Below the pieces are notes generated by a model. That model ran no database searches. It saw only the letters and a program-made list of their open reading frames with translations, and was not told the origin of the DNA. Made by a program: the position numbers and the translations under genes. From Blautia schinkii DSM 10518 (lineage in GTDB: Bacteria > Bacillota > Clostridia > Lachnospirales > Lachnospiraceae), in the NCBI GenBank assembly GCA_000702025.1, contig JNKJ01000011.1, positions 62,001 to 126,000 of the forward strand: a stretch of 64,000 bases of DNA, in the 5' to 3' direction. Below are positions 31,714 through 40,057 of this stretch, piece by piece (the first letter of the stretch is position 1; each line of letters opens with the position of its first letter).

Positions 31714-32832
31714 TCACCCTAATATTTCGGCTGTTCTCGCAAGCTCTTTCCGGATTTCAATGTGCTGGGGGCAGGCCTCCTCACATTTTCCGCATTGAAC
31801 ACATTCCGCCGCTTTTTTCCGACCATGGCCGCCCACCAGCCATTCTTCCTGATGTTTGGCCATTGCCAGATCATCGTAAAGCGTGAGATAATTCATTGCT
31901 GTAAATGAGCCGGAAATACCAATCTGATTGGGACAAACTTTTGCACAATAATTGCATGTGGTGCAGGGGATCAACGGAACTTTCTTTAATTCCTCCTGCG
32001 CCTTTTTGATAACTGCCTCTTCTTCCTCTGTAAGTCCTGTGAAGTTCTTCATATAAGACAGATTGTCTTCCATTTGCTCCACATTGCTCATCCCGGACAG
32101 AACCGTGATGACACCCTCTAAGTTTGCCGCAAAACGTACCGCCCAGGATGCCACTGACATACCCGGTTCGCTTTCCTTTAAGATATCCTGTACGGACTTT
32201 GGCGGGTTTGCTAACATTCCGCCTTTGACCGGTTCCATAATGATAACCGGTTTGCCATGTTCTCTCGCCACCTCATAACAGCGGCGTGACTGCACTGCCG
32301 GATAATCCCAGTCGGCATAGTTGATCTGCAGCTGCACAAACTCCATCTCCGGGTGCTTTGTCAAAATGTCTTCCAGTTCTTCCGGCGTTGAGTGGAAGGA
32401 GAATCCGATATGCTTAATCTTCCCCTCTGCTTTCTTCTCCAGCACAAAATCCCACATCTGATAATCATCAAAATACTGGGTGCGCGCCTCGCCCAGATTA
32501 TGTAACAAATAAAAATCAAAATATTGGGCTCCGGTCTGTTTTAACGATGCATCAAACTGTGCAACGGCGTCCTCTCTGGTCTTGCAGTTGATCCACGCTG
32601 CGTTCTTTGTGGCCAGCTGATACTTCTCCCTTGGATAACGTTCCACCAGCGCCTGGCGAATGGCGTCCTCGCTGCCGGCATATGCCCATGCCGTATCAAA
32701 ATAAGTAAATCCGGCTTCCATGAACATATCCACCATCTGTTTTGTCTGCTCGATATCAATTCCATCCTCTTTCTGAGGCAGCCGCATAAGGCCAAAACCT
32801 AATTTCTTTATATCTTCTCCTAAATACGCCAT
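31714..32832 (-). CDS. Aldo/keto reductase with C-terminal 4Fe-4S ferredoxin domain
   Basis: Protein of 372 residues. The N-terminal TIM barrel (MAYLGEDIKKLGFGLMRLPQ, FDTAWAYAG with Asp and Tyr, and a barrel Lys) makes an NAD(P)H-dependent reductase. From ~280 two cysteine motifs, CTTCNYCAKVCP and CVQCGKCEEACP, would hold two 4Fe-4S clusters and allow ferredoxin-linked electron flow. The start at 32832 has GGAAGTTAAAATA upstream. An earlier ATG lies before the ribosome site. The neighbouring flavodoxin gene could provide its electron partner. Confidence 0.92.
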   Translation of the reverse strand: MAYLGEDIKKLGFGLMRLPQKEDGIDIEQTKQMVDMFMEAGFTYFDTAWAYAGSEDAIRQALVERYPREKYQLATKNAAWINCKTREDAVAQFDASLKQTGAQYFDFYLLHNLGEARTQYFDDYQMWDFVLEKKAEGKIKHIGFSFHSTPEELEDILTKHPEMEFVQLQINYADWDYPAVQSRRCYEVAREHGKPVIIMEPVKGGMLANPPKSVQDILKESEPGMSVASWAVRFAANLEGVITVLSGMSNVEQMEDNLSYMKNFTGLTEEEEAVIKKAQEELKKVPLIPCTTCNYCAKVCPNQIGISGSFTAMNYLTLYDDLAMAKHQEEWLVGGHGRKKAAECVQCGKCEEACPQHIEIRKELARTAEILG

Positions 32833-32925
32833 TATTTTAACTTCCTTTCTTCTCTGCATTCATCGACATTATAAAGCTCTGTACTGTTTTTCTGTCACAT
32901 GCTCACTTTCTGAATCTTGGTAAGA

Positions 32926-33426
32926 TTACACCCATTCTTTTATCTTTTCTTCTGATTTATAGACGCATCCTCCACGTAGGGCCAGTCCATCCTCTACTTT
33001 AGCGCCGGGACAGAGGCGTCTGATATCGCTTATGCTGTTCCCCAGCCCGCTTCCCTCATGGGTACATAATGGCTTGATGATCTTGCCCGTCATATCAAAA
33101 TGCTCCAGAAAGGTAAATACCGCCATGGGCATGGTCCCCCAGTAGTTCGGGTAGCAAAGATATATCGTCTGAAAGTCATTAAGGCTTTCGGGATAGCTTT
33201 TAAGCTCCGGGCGTGCATCCCGCTCCTGGTCAGCCTGGGCCTGGGCGATACATTCATTATATGATTTAGAGTAGGGCTGGCGCGGCTCTATTTTAAACAG
33301 CGCAGCACCTGTCAACTTCCGAATCATACCTGCAGCCACCTCTGTGTTTCCCACATCTAAATTTTTAAGCATTCCATTCACATAATTTTCGTCCTTACGT
33401 GAAAAATAAGCGATCAGCTTTCCCAT
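32926..33426 (-). CDS. Flavodoxin
   Basis: Protein of 166 residues beginning MGKLIAYFSRKDENYVNG, a flavodoxin of the short NAD(P)H-oxidoreductase-like type. The family markers PYSKSYNECIAQAQADQERDA, IYLCYPNYWGTMPMAVFTFL and CTHEGSGLGNSISDI (FMN-ring loop) are present. This is the intact equivalent of the lipoprotein flavodoxin broken by the ICE. The start at 33426 has AAGGAGTGATTCT upstream. It is divergent from the LysR gene at 33636, which probably controls it. Confidence 0.92.
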   Translation of the reverse strand: MGKLIAYFSRKDENYVNGMLKNLDVGNTEVAAGMIRKLTGAALFKIEPRQPYSKSYNECIAQAQADQERDARPELKSYPESLNDFQTIYLCYPNYWGTMPMAVFTFLEHFDMTGKIIKPLCTHEGSGLGNSISDIRRLCPGAKVEDGLALRGGCVYKSEEKIKEWV

Positions 33427-33577
33427 AGAATCACTCCTTTTTTCTCTTGATTTTTCCCACAATATCCTTCCGTTTTTCCTATTATTATGGTCTTTCCTAT
33501 TATATCTGCTGTCTTTCTTATTATAACTGCTGCCTGCTTGACCTGGAATCTCCGTTATGTTATTATTGTATAAACTT

Positions 33578-33618
33578 TTTGTTTATGCTTTTTATTTATA
33601 TTGTTTGTTTATGCTTTT
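33578..33618 (+). repeat. 15-base direct repeat in the flavodoxin-lysR intergenic region
   Basis: TTTGTTTATGCTTTT occurs exactly at 33578-33592 and 33604-33618, 26 bases apart, just upstream of the LysR ribosome site in the divergent promoter region. Candidate binding half-sites for the LysR protein or another regulator. Confidence 0.6.
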
Positions 33619-33635
33619 GCTTTTAGGAGGTGTTT

Positions 33636-34535
33636 ATGTATAACCGTATGCTTGATACTTTCATAGCAGTCGCTGACTGCGGAAGCTTTACAAAAGCTGC
33701 CGAACGTCTGTATATTTCTCCCACTGCTGTTATGAAGCAGATGAATGCGCTGGAAAAAGAACTTGATCTGGTTTTAATGGAGCGCACTCCCTCCGGCATC
33801 GGACTCACCGCCGCAGGTTCTGTCATTTACCGGGATGCAAAATTTATCATGGACTACTCACAGAAGTCTGTCGCAAGTGCCAGGGCCGCCATGCATTTAT
33901 CTGACACGACGTTTTGTGTAGGCACCTCGCTCTTAAATCCAGCGAAACCTTTCATGGACCTGTGGTATCTGGCGAGCAGGGAATTCCCCGAATATAAGCT
34001 ACATCTGGTTCCATTTGAAGATGATCACGAAGGGATTTTAAACGAGATTGGACAATTAGGCATAAAATTTGATTTTCTCATCGGTGTATGTGATTCTAAG
34101 GCATGGCTAAATCTATGCAATTTTCTACCCCTCGGAAGATATAAGAAAATGGTCGCCGTCTCCCGTGAGCACCGGCTGGCAGAGTATTCGTCCATTTCTA
34201 TAGAAGATTTGAACGGGGAAACCTTGATGATGGTGAAACCCGGGGATTCCAGTATCAATGATACGCTCCGCAATGACCTGTTAAGGCATCATCCCAAGAT
34301 TCAGATCGAGGATACTCCGCAGTTTTACGACATGTCCGTATTTAACCGCTGTGCAGAAAGTGACAAGGTCCTGCTCACGCTGGAATGCTGGCAGGAAGTA
34401 CACCCAGGGCTGGTATCTATCCCCGTAGACTGGGAGTACAGCATTCCTTATGGCCTGCTGTACAGCCTCGATGCACGGGGGGATGTGTATCGTTTTGTAG
34501 AAGAGATCAAAAAAATCACCCTCCCGGATAATTAA
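33636..34535 (+). CDS. LysR-family transcription regulator
   Basis: Protein of 299 residues: HTH at the N-terminus (MLDTFIAVADCGSFTKAAER, LYISPTAVMKQMNALEKEL) and an effector domain to ~290. The start at 33636 has GGAGGTGTTT upstream. The GTG at 33630 is within the ribosome site. It is divergent from the flavodoxin and aldo/keto reductase genes, the usual arrangement for LysR control of a neighbouring operon. It ends in a stem shared with the convergent GNAT gene. Confidence 0.9.
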   Translation: MYNRMLDTFIAVADCGSFTKAAERLYISPTAVMKQMNALEKELDLVLMERTPSGIGLTAAGSVIYRDAKFIMDYSQKSVASARAAMHLSDTTFCVGTSLLNPAKPFMDLWYLASREFPEYKLHLVPFEDDHEGILNEIGQLGIKFDFLIGVCDSKAWLNLCNFLPLGRYKKMVAVSREHRLAEYSSISIEDLNGETLMMVKPGDSSINDTLRNDLLRHHPKIQIEDTPQFYDMSVFNRCAESDKVLLTLECWQEVHPGLVSIPVDWEYSIPYGLLYSLDARGDVYRFVEEIKKITLPDN

Positions 34536-34554
34536 TTGTTATTATCCGGGAGGG
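34519..34554. terminator. Bidirectional terminator between lysR and GNAT genes
   Basis: Perfect 14-bp stem CCCTCCCGGATAAT / ATTATCCGGGAGGG with an 8-base loop, including the lysR stop codon. The minus side is followed by TGATTTTTTTG and so terminates the GNAT transcript well. The plus side has only CGCTTTA. Confidence 0.8.
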
Positions 34555-34570
34555 CGCTTTATGAGGCACT

Positions 34571-35110
34571 TTAGGATGCCAAATTAGCATGATATTCGAA
34601 ATTTAACTTTCCAAATACTTTGTCATTTATCATCAGTGCATTGTTTTCAATGCTTGTCTGGAGCATACCTGCTTTCTCCATTGCCCGCCTTGAGCCAATA
34701 TTGTTTTCGGCACACCAGGCCGTGACAGTAGTTATTCCTTCATCTTCTGTCAAATAAACAAGAACACGCTGCATGGCCTCGCTTGCAAATCCTTTTCCCC
34801 AGCTATTACGCGCGATGCTTATTCCAATCTCAATGCTGCTGCTTTTGGGATCATAGTCATAAGCTCCGATCGTTCCTACCAACTGACCTTCGTATTCAAT
34901 CGCCCAACCATAAAAATGTGTATCACTGTAACTCTCTAAAAAATGCTGCACTGTTTCCAGTGCCATTTCTTCTGTAGCATACGGATTCCAGCCGGAATAC
35001 TCATACATTTTTTCATCTCTTCCAAAACACAGATATAATATATGCGCATCCTCAAGTATATGCCGCCGTAATACCAGCCTTTCTGTTTCCAGCCTAACAG
35101 TTCCTTGCAT
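34571..35110 (-). CDS. GNAT acetyltransferase (RimJ/RimL type)
   Basis: Protein of 179 residues with the RimJ/RimL-like opening VRLETERLVLRRHILEDAHI, acetyl-CoA loop SWGKGFASEAMQRVL and NNIGSRRAMEKAGM. It would acetylate an amino group on a protein terminus or small molecule. Substrate unknown. The start has GGGGGAACTATTAGAT upstream and lies inside the end of a metallophosphoesterase fragment. Confidence 0.88.
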   Translation of the reverse strand: MQGTVRLETERLVLRRHILEDAHILYLCFGRDEKMYEYSGWNPYATEEMALETVQHFLESYSDTHFYGWAIEYEGQLVGTIGAYDYDPKSSSIEIGISIARNSWGKGFASEAMQRVLVYLTEDEGITTVTAWCAENNIGSRRAMEKAGMLQTSIENNALMINDKVFGKLNFEYHANLAS

Positions 35111-35237
35111 ATCTAATAGTTCCCCCTTTTGAAATCATGCATTCATTCATTTCTTCCACATTATGAAACTTGCGGTAATCCATACGGTCATTCATAGCCG
35201 CATGAAAAAAAAGAAAATCTGCTATGTAGTATCTCAT
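35094..35237 (-). pseudogene. Metallophosphoesterase, N-terminal fragment
   Basis: A 47-codon frame, MRYYIADFLFFHAAMNDRMD then YRKFHNVEEMNECMISKGG. It follows the start of YfcE-like calcineurin phosphoesterases, which open with a YYIADTHFGH-like metal-binding motif and an F-x-(D/N)-VEEM segment. The metal ligands (D-x-H) are mutated to D-x-L/F and the rest of the enzyme is gone. It sits between the AbiE toxin gene and the GNAT gene, and may now act only as a leader ORF overlapping the GNAT start. Confidence 0.55.
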
Positions 35238-35251
35238 TTAAAATCACGTTC

Positions 35252-36295
35252 CTATTTTTTGAGCATTTTTACTGCCTCTACAATATATCCATAAGCTTCC
35301 AATTTTACCTTCTTTATGTATGAAAGTTTTTGATATTCCTTTAAAGCCAATTTCACATCATTGTATATTTCTGGTTGCGTTATATATGGACAGTCATTCC
35401 GATTCGTCAGTACACTAGCTGCCAAATACATCACTTCACAAGCATATATAGCTGCATACTCTCCATTATACTTTGTCTTATAAATATGTCCTCTGATTCC
35501 GCTTAATCCTTTTTGATAATTCTGATAGTCCTCTGATAAAATACTCCCTCTTCCGATAATGCAGGCACAGGCATCTATTGTATCTTTTAATACTTCTTCT
35601 TTTGAAATGTTCAGTCCTCTATATTCCAATTCAGATTTTACAATCTTATCATAGGTACTCTTTACTTCACAAAAATCATCCATCTCCCGGAATAATGTCA
35701 CACAGTCAAACATTTGCTTCATTATTTGGAGCTCTTTCGATACTCCAAATGGAATTCCAGTAGTATGTGGTGCAAAAGCGGTCAGTTTATCTCCCAGGAT
35801 ACAATTTACATTTGGTATTTTTACTGTAATGTCTGGTTTCTCCACCATAAGAAGTTCATTGCTTATTTTTCTTTCTACGAGAGAGGTATAGTGGTTTTTT
35901 TCAAACAAAACGTCAAGCAAAATTGTAACTTCCTTTTTTGATGTTGGAGAAAGATATACAAACTTAAAATGCCGCTTTTCAATGCTGTTTTTGCCTATTC
36001 GCTTCTGCTCTTCCGCTCTGATAAATGGAAACAGTTCTCCCGCTGCTTTGATATAGGTATCAATATCTATATTTGGTTCGACCACAATATCAATATCTGT
36101 TGACAGACGCATTGGTTTTTTCAGCAAAAGCATGAGGCAGGTTCCCCCTTTAAAAATAAACGGAAGATTTACTCGTGCAATTGCTTCCAGTAAACCAAAA
36201 GCATATAAAACTCTTTCAAGCAAAGTCGGATCGTTTCCGCTATTTTTCTGTAATGATAATATATGTTCCTTGCTATAATTTTCTCTTATAAGCAT
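35252..36295 (-). CDS. AbiEii-type nucleotidyltransferase toxin
   Basis: About 347 residues of the AbiEii/AbiGii toxin family. The nucleotidyltransferase core is FKGGTCLMLLLKKPMRLSTD with the catalytic D-I-D of STDIDIVV, and later conserved ILGDKLTAFAPHTTG. Known relatives modify tRNA 3' ends or other RNA with NTPs and arrest growth, giving phage defence or element stability. The start at 36295 has AGAGGAGATGGA upstream and lies 11 bases after the partner gene. Confidence 0.87.
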   Translation of the reverse strand: MLIRENYSKEHILSLQKNSGNDPTLLERVLYAFGLLEAIARVNLPFIFKGGTCLMLLLKKPMRLSTDIDIVVEPNIDIDTYIKAAGELFPFIRAEEQKRIGKNSIEKRHFKFVYLSPTSKKEVTILLDVLFEKNHYTSLVERKISNELLMVEKPDITVKIPNVNCILGDKLTAFAPHTTGIPFGVSKELQIMKQMFDCVTLFREMDDFCEVKSTYDKIVKSELEYRGLNISKEEVLKDTIDACACIIGRGSILSEDYQNYQKGLSGIRGHIYKTKYNGEYAAIYACEVMYLAASVLTNRNDCPYITQPEIYNDVKLALKEYQKLSYIKKVKLEAYGYIVEAVKMLKK

Positions 36296-36305
36296 TCCAT
36301 CTCCT

Positions 36306-37010
36306 CTATTCTTCAATATATTTTTTGATTTTTTCTGTTGCGTTTCTTCGCCTTGCATAGCGCATCATTCTCTTTAAATCCATGTGATAATTATCTTTTG
36401 CCGTTTCAATAATCAGTGGATACTCACTTGTGCTAAACAGACACCTTATCATTGGCTCTGCAAATATATCTACAAGCAATTTCTCCAATACGATTGAATG
36501 AGGCGCTTCTTTGTCATATGGAGCCTCACTAACTTTATCTACGATTATGATGCACCCTTCCGACCAGTATCTATTATATATTTCCTTATTTGGTTTATAT
36601 AGAATTCTTCCTTCCAAGTTTTCATCCAGAAAATCAAAAATAAAAGCACTCAATTCCTTCTCTACCTGAATTATAAATGTGTTCTGTGCTATTTGATGGT
36701 TTAGAAATTCGTTTAATAAGAAAGACTCAAAAATGCAAAAATCAACCAATGGATATTCCTGTTCTATCATGCTTTCCAATTGCTGTGCTTTATCACTATA
36801 TAAAGGTTTATATATTAAACCGTCTTCATTTCTGCAATAAGAGTCATATCCGATTTTATAAATCAGTTCTTTCGAAATCAAATCCGACAATATCCATTTA
36901 TATGAATTATAGGTTAAAGACTCATGGTATGTTTGTAATAAAAAAAATAATTCTTTTCTGCTAAATACTTTTTTATCTGTATTCTCTTTCAATGCTTCTT
37001 CGTACCACAT
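36306..37010 (-). CDS. AbiEi-like antitoxin (DUF6577-type)
   Basis: Protein of 234 residues: winged-helix-like N-terminus (SRKELFFLLQTYHESLTYNS, SYKWILSDLISKELIYKIG), then a restriction-endonuclease-like C-terminal domain. This arrangement is typical of type IV AbiE antitoxins that repress their own promoter. I recall the family as DUF6577. It precedes the toxin by 10 bases. The operator at 37050-37113 matches the paired inverted repeats that AbiEi proteins bind. Confidence 0.78.
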   Translation of the reverse strand: MWYEEALKENTDKKVFSRKELFFLLQTYHESLTYNSYKWILSDLISKELIYKIGYDSYCRNEDGLIYKPLYSDKAQQLESMIEQEYPLVDFCIFESFLLNEFLNHQIAQNTFIIQVEKELSAFIFDFLDENLEGRILYKPNKEIYNRYWSEGCIIIVDKVSEAPYDKEAPHSIVLEKLLVDIFAEPMIRCLFSTSEYPLIIETAKDNYHMDLKRMMRYARRRNATEKIKKYIEE

Positions 37011-37049
37011 CTAATCGCCTCCATATCTCTCTGGCATTTTTATTATTAT

Positions 37050-37113
37050 TTGCCATAAAGATATATTACCATATCCACAGATTGATTTCAATATTTTTAT
37101 ATCTTTATGGCAA
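37050..37113 (-). promoter_or_regulatory. Promoter and paired operator of the AbiE-type operon
   Basis: TTGCCATAAAGATATA (37050-37065) and its exact reverse complement TATATCTTTATGGCAA (37098-37113) are separated by 32 bases. The minus-strand promoter lies between them: TTGAAA (37086-37091), 17 bases, TAATAT (37063-37068), with the -10 overlapping the proximal arm. Strongly suggests autorepression by the antitoxin. Confidence 0.85.
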
Positions 37114-37258
37114 TTACTGTTTTTTTTGCCACACAGATACACTTGTTTCTTAAATGAATGGGCAAAAAAATGCACAGCTGATTTTTAGCCGTGCATTTTT
37201 ATACATTTTCTTAAATTCGAAATTACCGTTATGTGCATCCAGTATACTGCCAAACCTT

Positions 37259-37369
37259 CAGAAAGTCGGAAATAAGCATCAGCTCAAAAGCTCCGATACA
37301 GGCATAGAGACAGTCCGCCACACAGGAACCCAGGCTCGTCAGCAGTCCGGCTTTCACGCCATAGTTCAT
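37259..37369 (-). pseudogene. Fragment of a LysE-family gene (partial duplicate)
   Basis: About 111 bases closely match part of the intact LysE gene at 37,977-38,085. Read on the minus strand they give MNYGVKAGLLTSLGSCVADC then LYACIGAFELMLISDFL. No start or remainder of the gene is present. The surrounding 37,114-37,558 holds no other gene. Confidence 0.75.
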
Positions 37370-37425
37370 CAAGGTATGTTTCTCGAAAATAGTTACTTTA
37401 ACATACTACTCATTGGCACGCAATG

Positions 37426-37485
37426 TTTTTTGCGTTTTTCATATGAACTTTTGTATTTTTTTTGCATTTTTCGTATGAATTTTTG
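37426..37485. repeat. Imperfect tandem repeat, ~28-base units
   Basis: Two T-rich units at 37426-37453 and 37458-37485 share TTTTTTGC, a TTTTTC step and TATGAA at an offset of 32 bases. It lies in the gene-free stretch downstream of the intact LysE gene. No function is visible. Confidence 0.5.
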
Positions 37486-37559
37486 CTGACATTCATCAGA
37501 GCAACATTTTATCTTAATACATAGCAGCGACACTCATCGGTATTTTATAACTACTATTA

Positions 37560-38174
37560 CTAATTAACAAAATTCCTCACCAGCACCACCGCCCCAAACA
37601 GAAACAGGATCACGCCGAATACCCGGTTCATAAGAGGCAGCCGGGTATTTCCGGCTTTTTTCTTCAGTAAAGTAACGGCGCCGGAAAGCACTCCCCACCA
37701 GATATACGTCCCGATAAACACGCCGAGGACCAATCCTATCCCTTGCGCGAATCCTGTCTGTCCATTGATGCCAAACCAGGAAAATGCAAACAAAAAGGAG
37801 AGAATGGCTGCCGGATTCGTAATTCCCACTGCGAAGGAGGACGCGAACATCCGAATCCCCCCGGCAGTGTCTGATTTATTTTGGAGCTGCCCGGATTTGG
37901 CTTCCAGTATACGCATACTCATTGCCAGGATCAGACAGCCTCCGACCAAATTGATGACGCTTTTGTACGCAAGCAGAAAGTCGGAAATAAGCGTCAGCCC
38001 AAAAGCTCCGATACAGGCGTAGAGGCAGTCCGCCACTGAGGAGCCTAAGCCTGTGAGTAGTCCGGCTTTTACCCCATAGTTCATTGTCCTCTGTGCTGTC
38101 ATTGCCCCCACCGCACCCACCGGCATACCAAAGAGCAGGCCGATCAGGATTCCCTTTATCAAAAAACTGCCCAT
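37560..38174 (-). CDS. LysE/RhtB-family exporter
   Basis: Protein of 204 residues with six predicted transmembrane segments and the family opening LIGLLFGMPVGAVGAMTAQR. Also present are GLGSSVADCLYACIGAFG and FAVGITNPAAILSFLFAF. It exports amino acids or related small metabolites using the proton-motive force. The start has AAAGGAGGAACAG upstream. A degenerate copy of part of the gene lies ~600 bases downstream. Confidence 0.9.
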   Translation of the reverse strand: MGSFLIKGILIGLLFGMPVGAVGAMTAQRTMNYGVKAGLLTGLGSSVADCLYACIGAFGLTLISDFLLAYKSVINLVGGCLILAMSMRILEAKSGQLQNKSDTAGGIRMFASSFAVGITNPAAILSFLFAFSWFGINGQTGFAQGIGLVLGVFIGTYIWWGVLSGAVTLLKKKAGNTRLPLMNRVFGVILFLFGAVVLVRNFVN

Positions 38175-38213
38175 CTGTTCCTCCTTTCGTGTTCTGTTCA
38201 GGTGAACTTGTTC

Positions 38214-39089
38214 TTATACTGCTATTTTATCCCTATGATTATTCTTCTTACAAACAATCACTGTTTTTGCCGGGTTCACCTTATCCTTTTCCACGATCAG
38301 CTCATCAATATAATCAGCCTGAATCGTTCCTCCTGACGGATTCATCACACTGTCGATCTTCCCGTTGATTTCTACATCCACGGTGGAATATTCGAACGCC
38401 AGCGTAGTGTTCAGCAAGCGGCAGTTTTTCATCACAAGATTATCAATATAGCACATTCCCTGCAGGCTCTCTATGGTACAGTTGACCAGTGTCAGGTTCT
38501 TCGCGTTCCAGCCAAGATACTCGCCGGATATAAAGGAATCATACACGGTTACATTTTCGCTGTTCCAGAAGGCATCCTTGGAGAGCATTTTCGCATTTCG
38601 GATTTCCATATTTTTCACACCGTCAAAGGAATAGTTTCCTACAAGCTGAAAATCTGTAAGCTTCATATTGCTGCTGTTCATGGCAAAGTAATCGCCTTTT
38701 GCCGTAACCTGCTCCATGGTCACGCCGTCACAGCTCCACAGTGTCTCCGCAGCGTTGGGGAACTGCACGTTTTGCAAAGTAACGCCATGACAGCGGCGGA
38801 AATTCTTCGGAGCCTCGATAACGGAATTCCTTACTGTGATATTGTCGGTATACCACACTCCGGCACGGCCCATCTCAAACCAGGTACAGTCCTCGGCAAG
38901 GATATTTTTTGCGTACCACAGCGGATATTTCCACTTAAACATGCTGCCGTAGAGTTCAATGTTATTGCTTTCCTTCAGCGGTGACTCTCCGTCGGTGAAT
39001 ATGGTATCATAAATTTTCAAGTTTTCTCCTTTGAAAAGCGGGCGCTCTCCTGTTAAATATTCCTGTCTGATAATTTTCATTTCTTTCAT
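38214..39089 (-). CDS. DUF3737 family beta-helix protein
   Basis: Protein of 291 residues of the DUF3737 family. It has short repeated strands (ENLKIYDTIF, NNIELYGSMF, KNILAEDCTW, DNITVRNSVI and so on) that build a right-handed parallel beta helix. There is no signal peptide, so it is presumably cytoplasmic. Function unknown. The family is common in Lachnospiraceae and lactobacilli, often near redox or regulator genes. The start has GGAGATTGAAAA upstream. It shares an upstream 16-base motif with the DUF362 gene. Confidence 0.87.
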   Translation of the reverse strand: MKEMKIIRQEYLTGERPLFKGENLKIYDTIFTDGESPLKESNNIELYGSMFKWKYPLWYAKNILAEDCTWFEMGRAGVWYTDNITVRNSVIEAPKNFRRCHGVTLQNVQFPNAAETLWSCDGVTMEQVTAKGDYFAMNSSNMKLTDFQLVGNYSFDGVKNMEIRNAKMLSKDAFWNSENVTVYDSFISGEYLGWNAKNLTLVNCTIESLQGMCYIDNLVMKNCRLLNTTLAFEYSTVDVEINGKIDSVMNPSGGTIQADYIDELIVEKDKVNPAKTVIVCKKNNHRDKIAV

Positions 39090-39245
39090 TTTTTCAATCT
39101 CCTTTTATCTCCCCTGCTGACAGTAGGGCTTCATCTATCTTTTTTATCTTACTTTACAAATCTGTATCCTTGTGCATCTTTTACGCCTGATATCCACAGC
39201 TTGATGACTACGGCTGTTCCCCGCGACATATGAAGTATTTTTAAT

Positions 39246-40022
39246 CTATGGACGGGTAAGCAGTACAATTTTATTTCCCCATCCTTCTAACACCGGGTTC
39301 TCTTCTACTGCTGTGACAAATTCCTCCGTCGGGTCAAAAGTTCCTATTTTTGTATATTCCCCGGTAATCTCTGCGTCACGGTAGAAAAGTATAATGCGGT
39401 TCGGGTCTGAATAATATACCTCACCTGCTTTTTCTGAGGTAATCGTTTCCGGATTGGAGGGAATGTCATATCTGCTGGAAACATCATAATACTGCATTAC
39501 ATTATAATCTGCATCCGCATCATTCTCATAAATCGGAAGCCTCCAATCCGTGGTACCGACATAGCGGGCGATAGCAGCCGCAGTTTCATTATCCCCAAGT
39601 GACATCATGAAAGGTTCCCCTTCGTCACCAAAGCGTACCTCGAGCTGTTCTCCCTCAGAAGAAGTCTGTGCGTCTTCGGTTTCCGGCTCTGCCAAAGACG
39701 CTGCATCCGCCCCTGTTCCAACTTCCGTCTCTGCGGAAGCTTCATCAACTGCGCCTGTGGCTGCTTCTGACTCAGTGACAGCCGCCATATCTGCATCTGC
39801 ATTGGCATCTGCATTAGCATCCGTATCCACATCTGCACCAGCTTCCACCGCTGTATCATCATCGGCTTCCAGCTCTTCTACAGCCGCCACGTTAGATGTA
39901 CTCTGGCTGCTGCTCTCCGTGTTTGCGACTTCCTTATCCTGACCGCATCCCGCCAGGAGTACTGCCGACATCAAAATTGCCGCAGTCATTCCTGTTATCT
40001 TCTTCACTGCCTTATTTTTCAT
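39246..40022 (-). CDS. Cyclophilin-like lipoprotein with Ala/Asp-rich linker
   Basis: Lipoprotein signal (MKNKAVKKITGMTAAILMSAV, lipobox LLAGC). A ~100-residue acidic Ala/Asp/Glu/Thr linker containing DTDANADANADAD repeats follows. The C-terminal cyclophilin-like domain (~125-258) reads MSLGDNETAAAIARYVGTTD, YYDVSSRYDIPSNPETI and YYSDPNRIILFY. Such domains lack classical prolyl-isomerase residues and their ligand is unknown. It is exposed on the outer face of the membrane. As the last gene of the 45.7-39.2 kb operon it could be a substrate-binding or folding partner of the transporter or hydrolase. Confidence 0.78.
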   Translation of the reverse strand: MKNKAVKKITGMTAAILMSAVLLAGCGQDKEVANTESSSQSTSNVAAVEELEADDDTAVEAGADVDTDANADANADADMAAVTESEAATGAVDEASAETEVGTGADAASLAEPETEDAQTSSEGEQLEVRFGDEGEPFMMSLGDNETAAAIARYVGTTDWRLPIYENDADADYNVMQYYDVSSRYDIPSNPETITSEKAGEVYYSDPNRIILFYRDAEITGEYTKIGTFDPTEEFVTAVEENPVLEGWGNKIVLLTRP

Positions 40023-40057
40023 AATATGTCCTTTCTGCGCATTCCGCGCTGTTGAAT

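Noticed and set aside
39780..39850. Short repeats (GCATCTGCATTAGC-like) that resemble a minisatellite or CRISPR
   Set aside because: They encode the Asp-Ala-Asn-Ala-Asp-Ala linker of the lipoprotein. Units are too short and there are no spacers.
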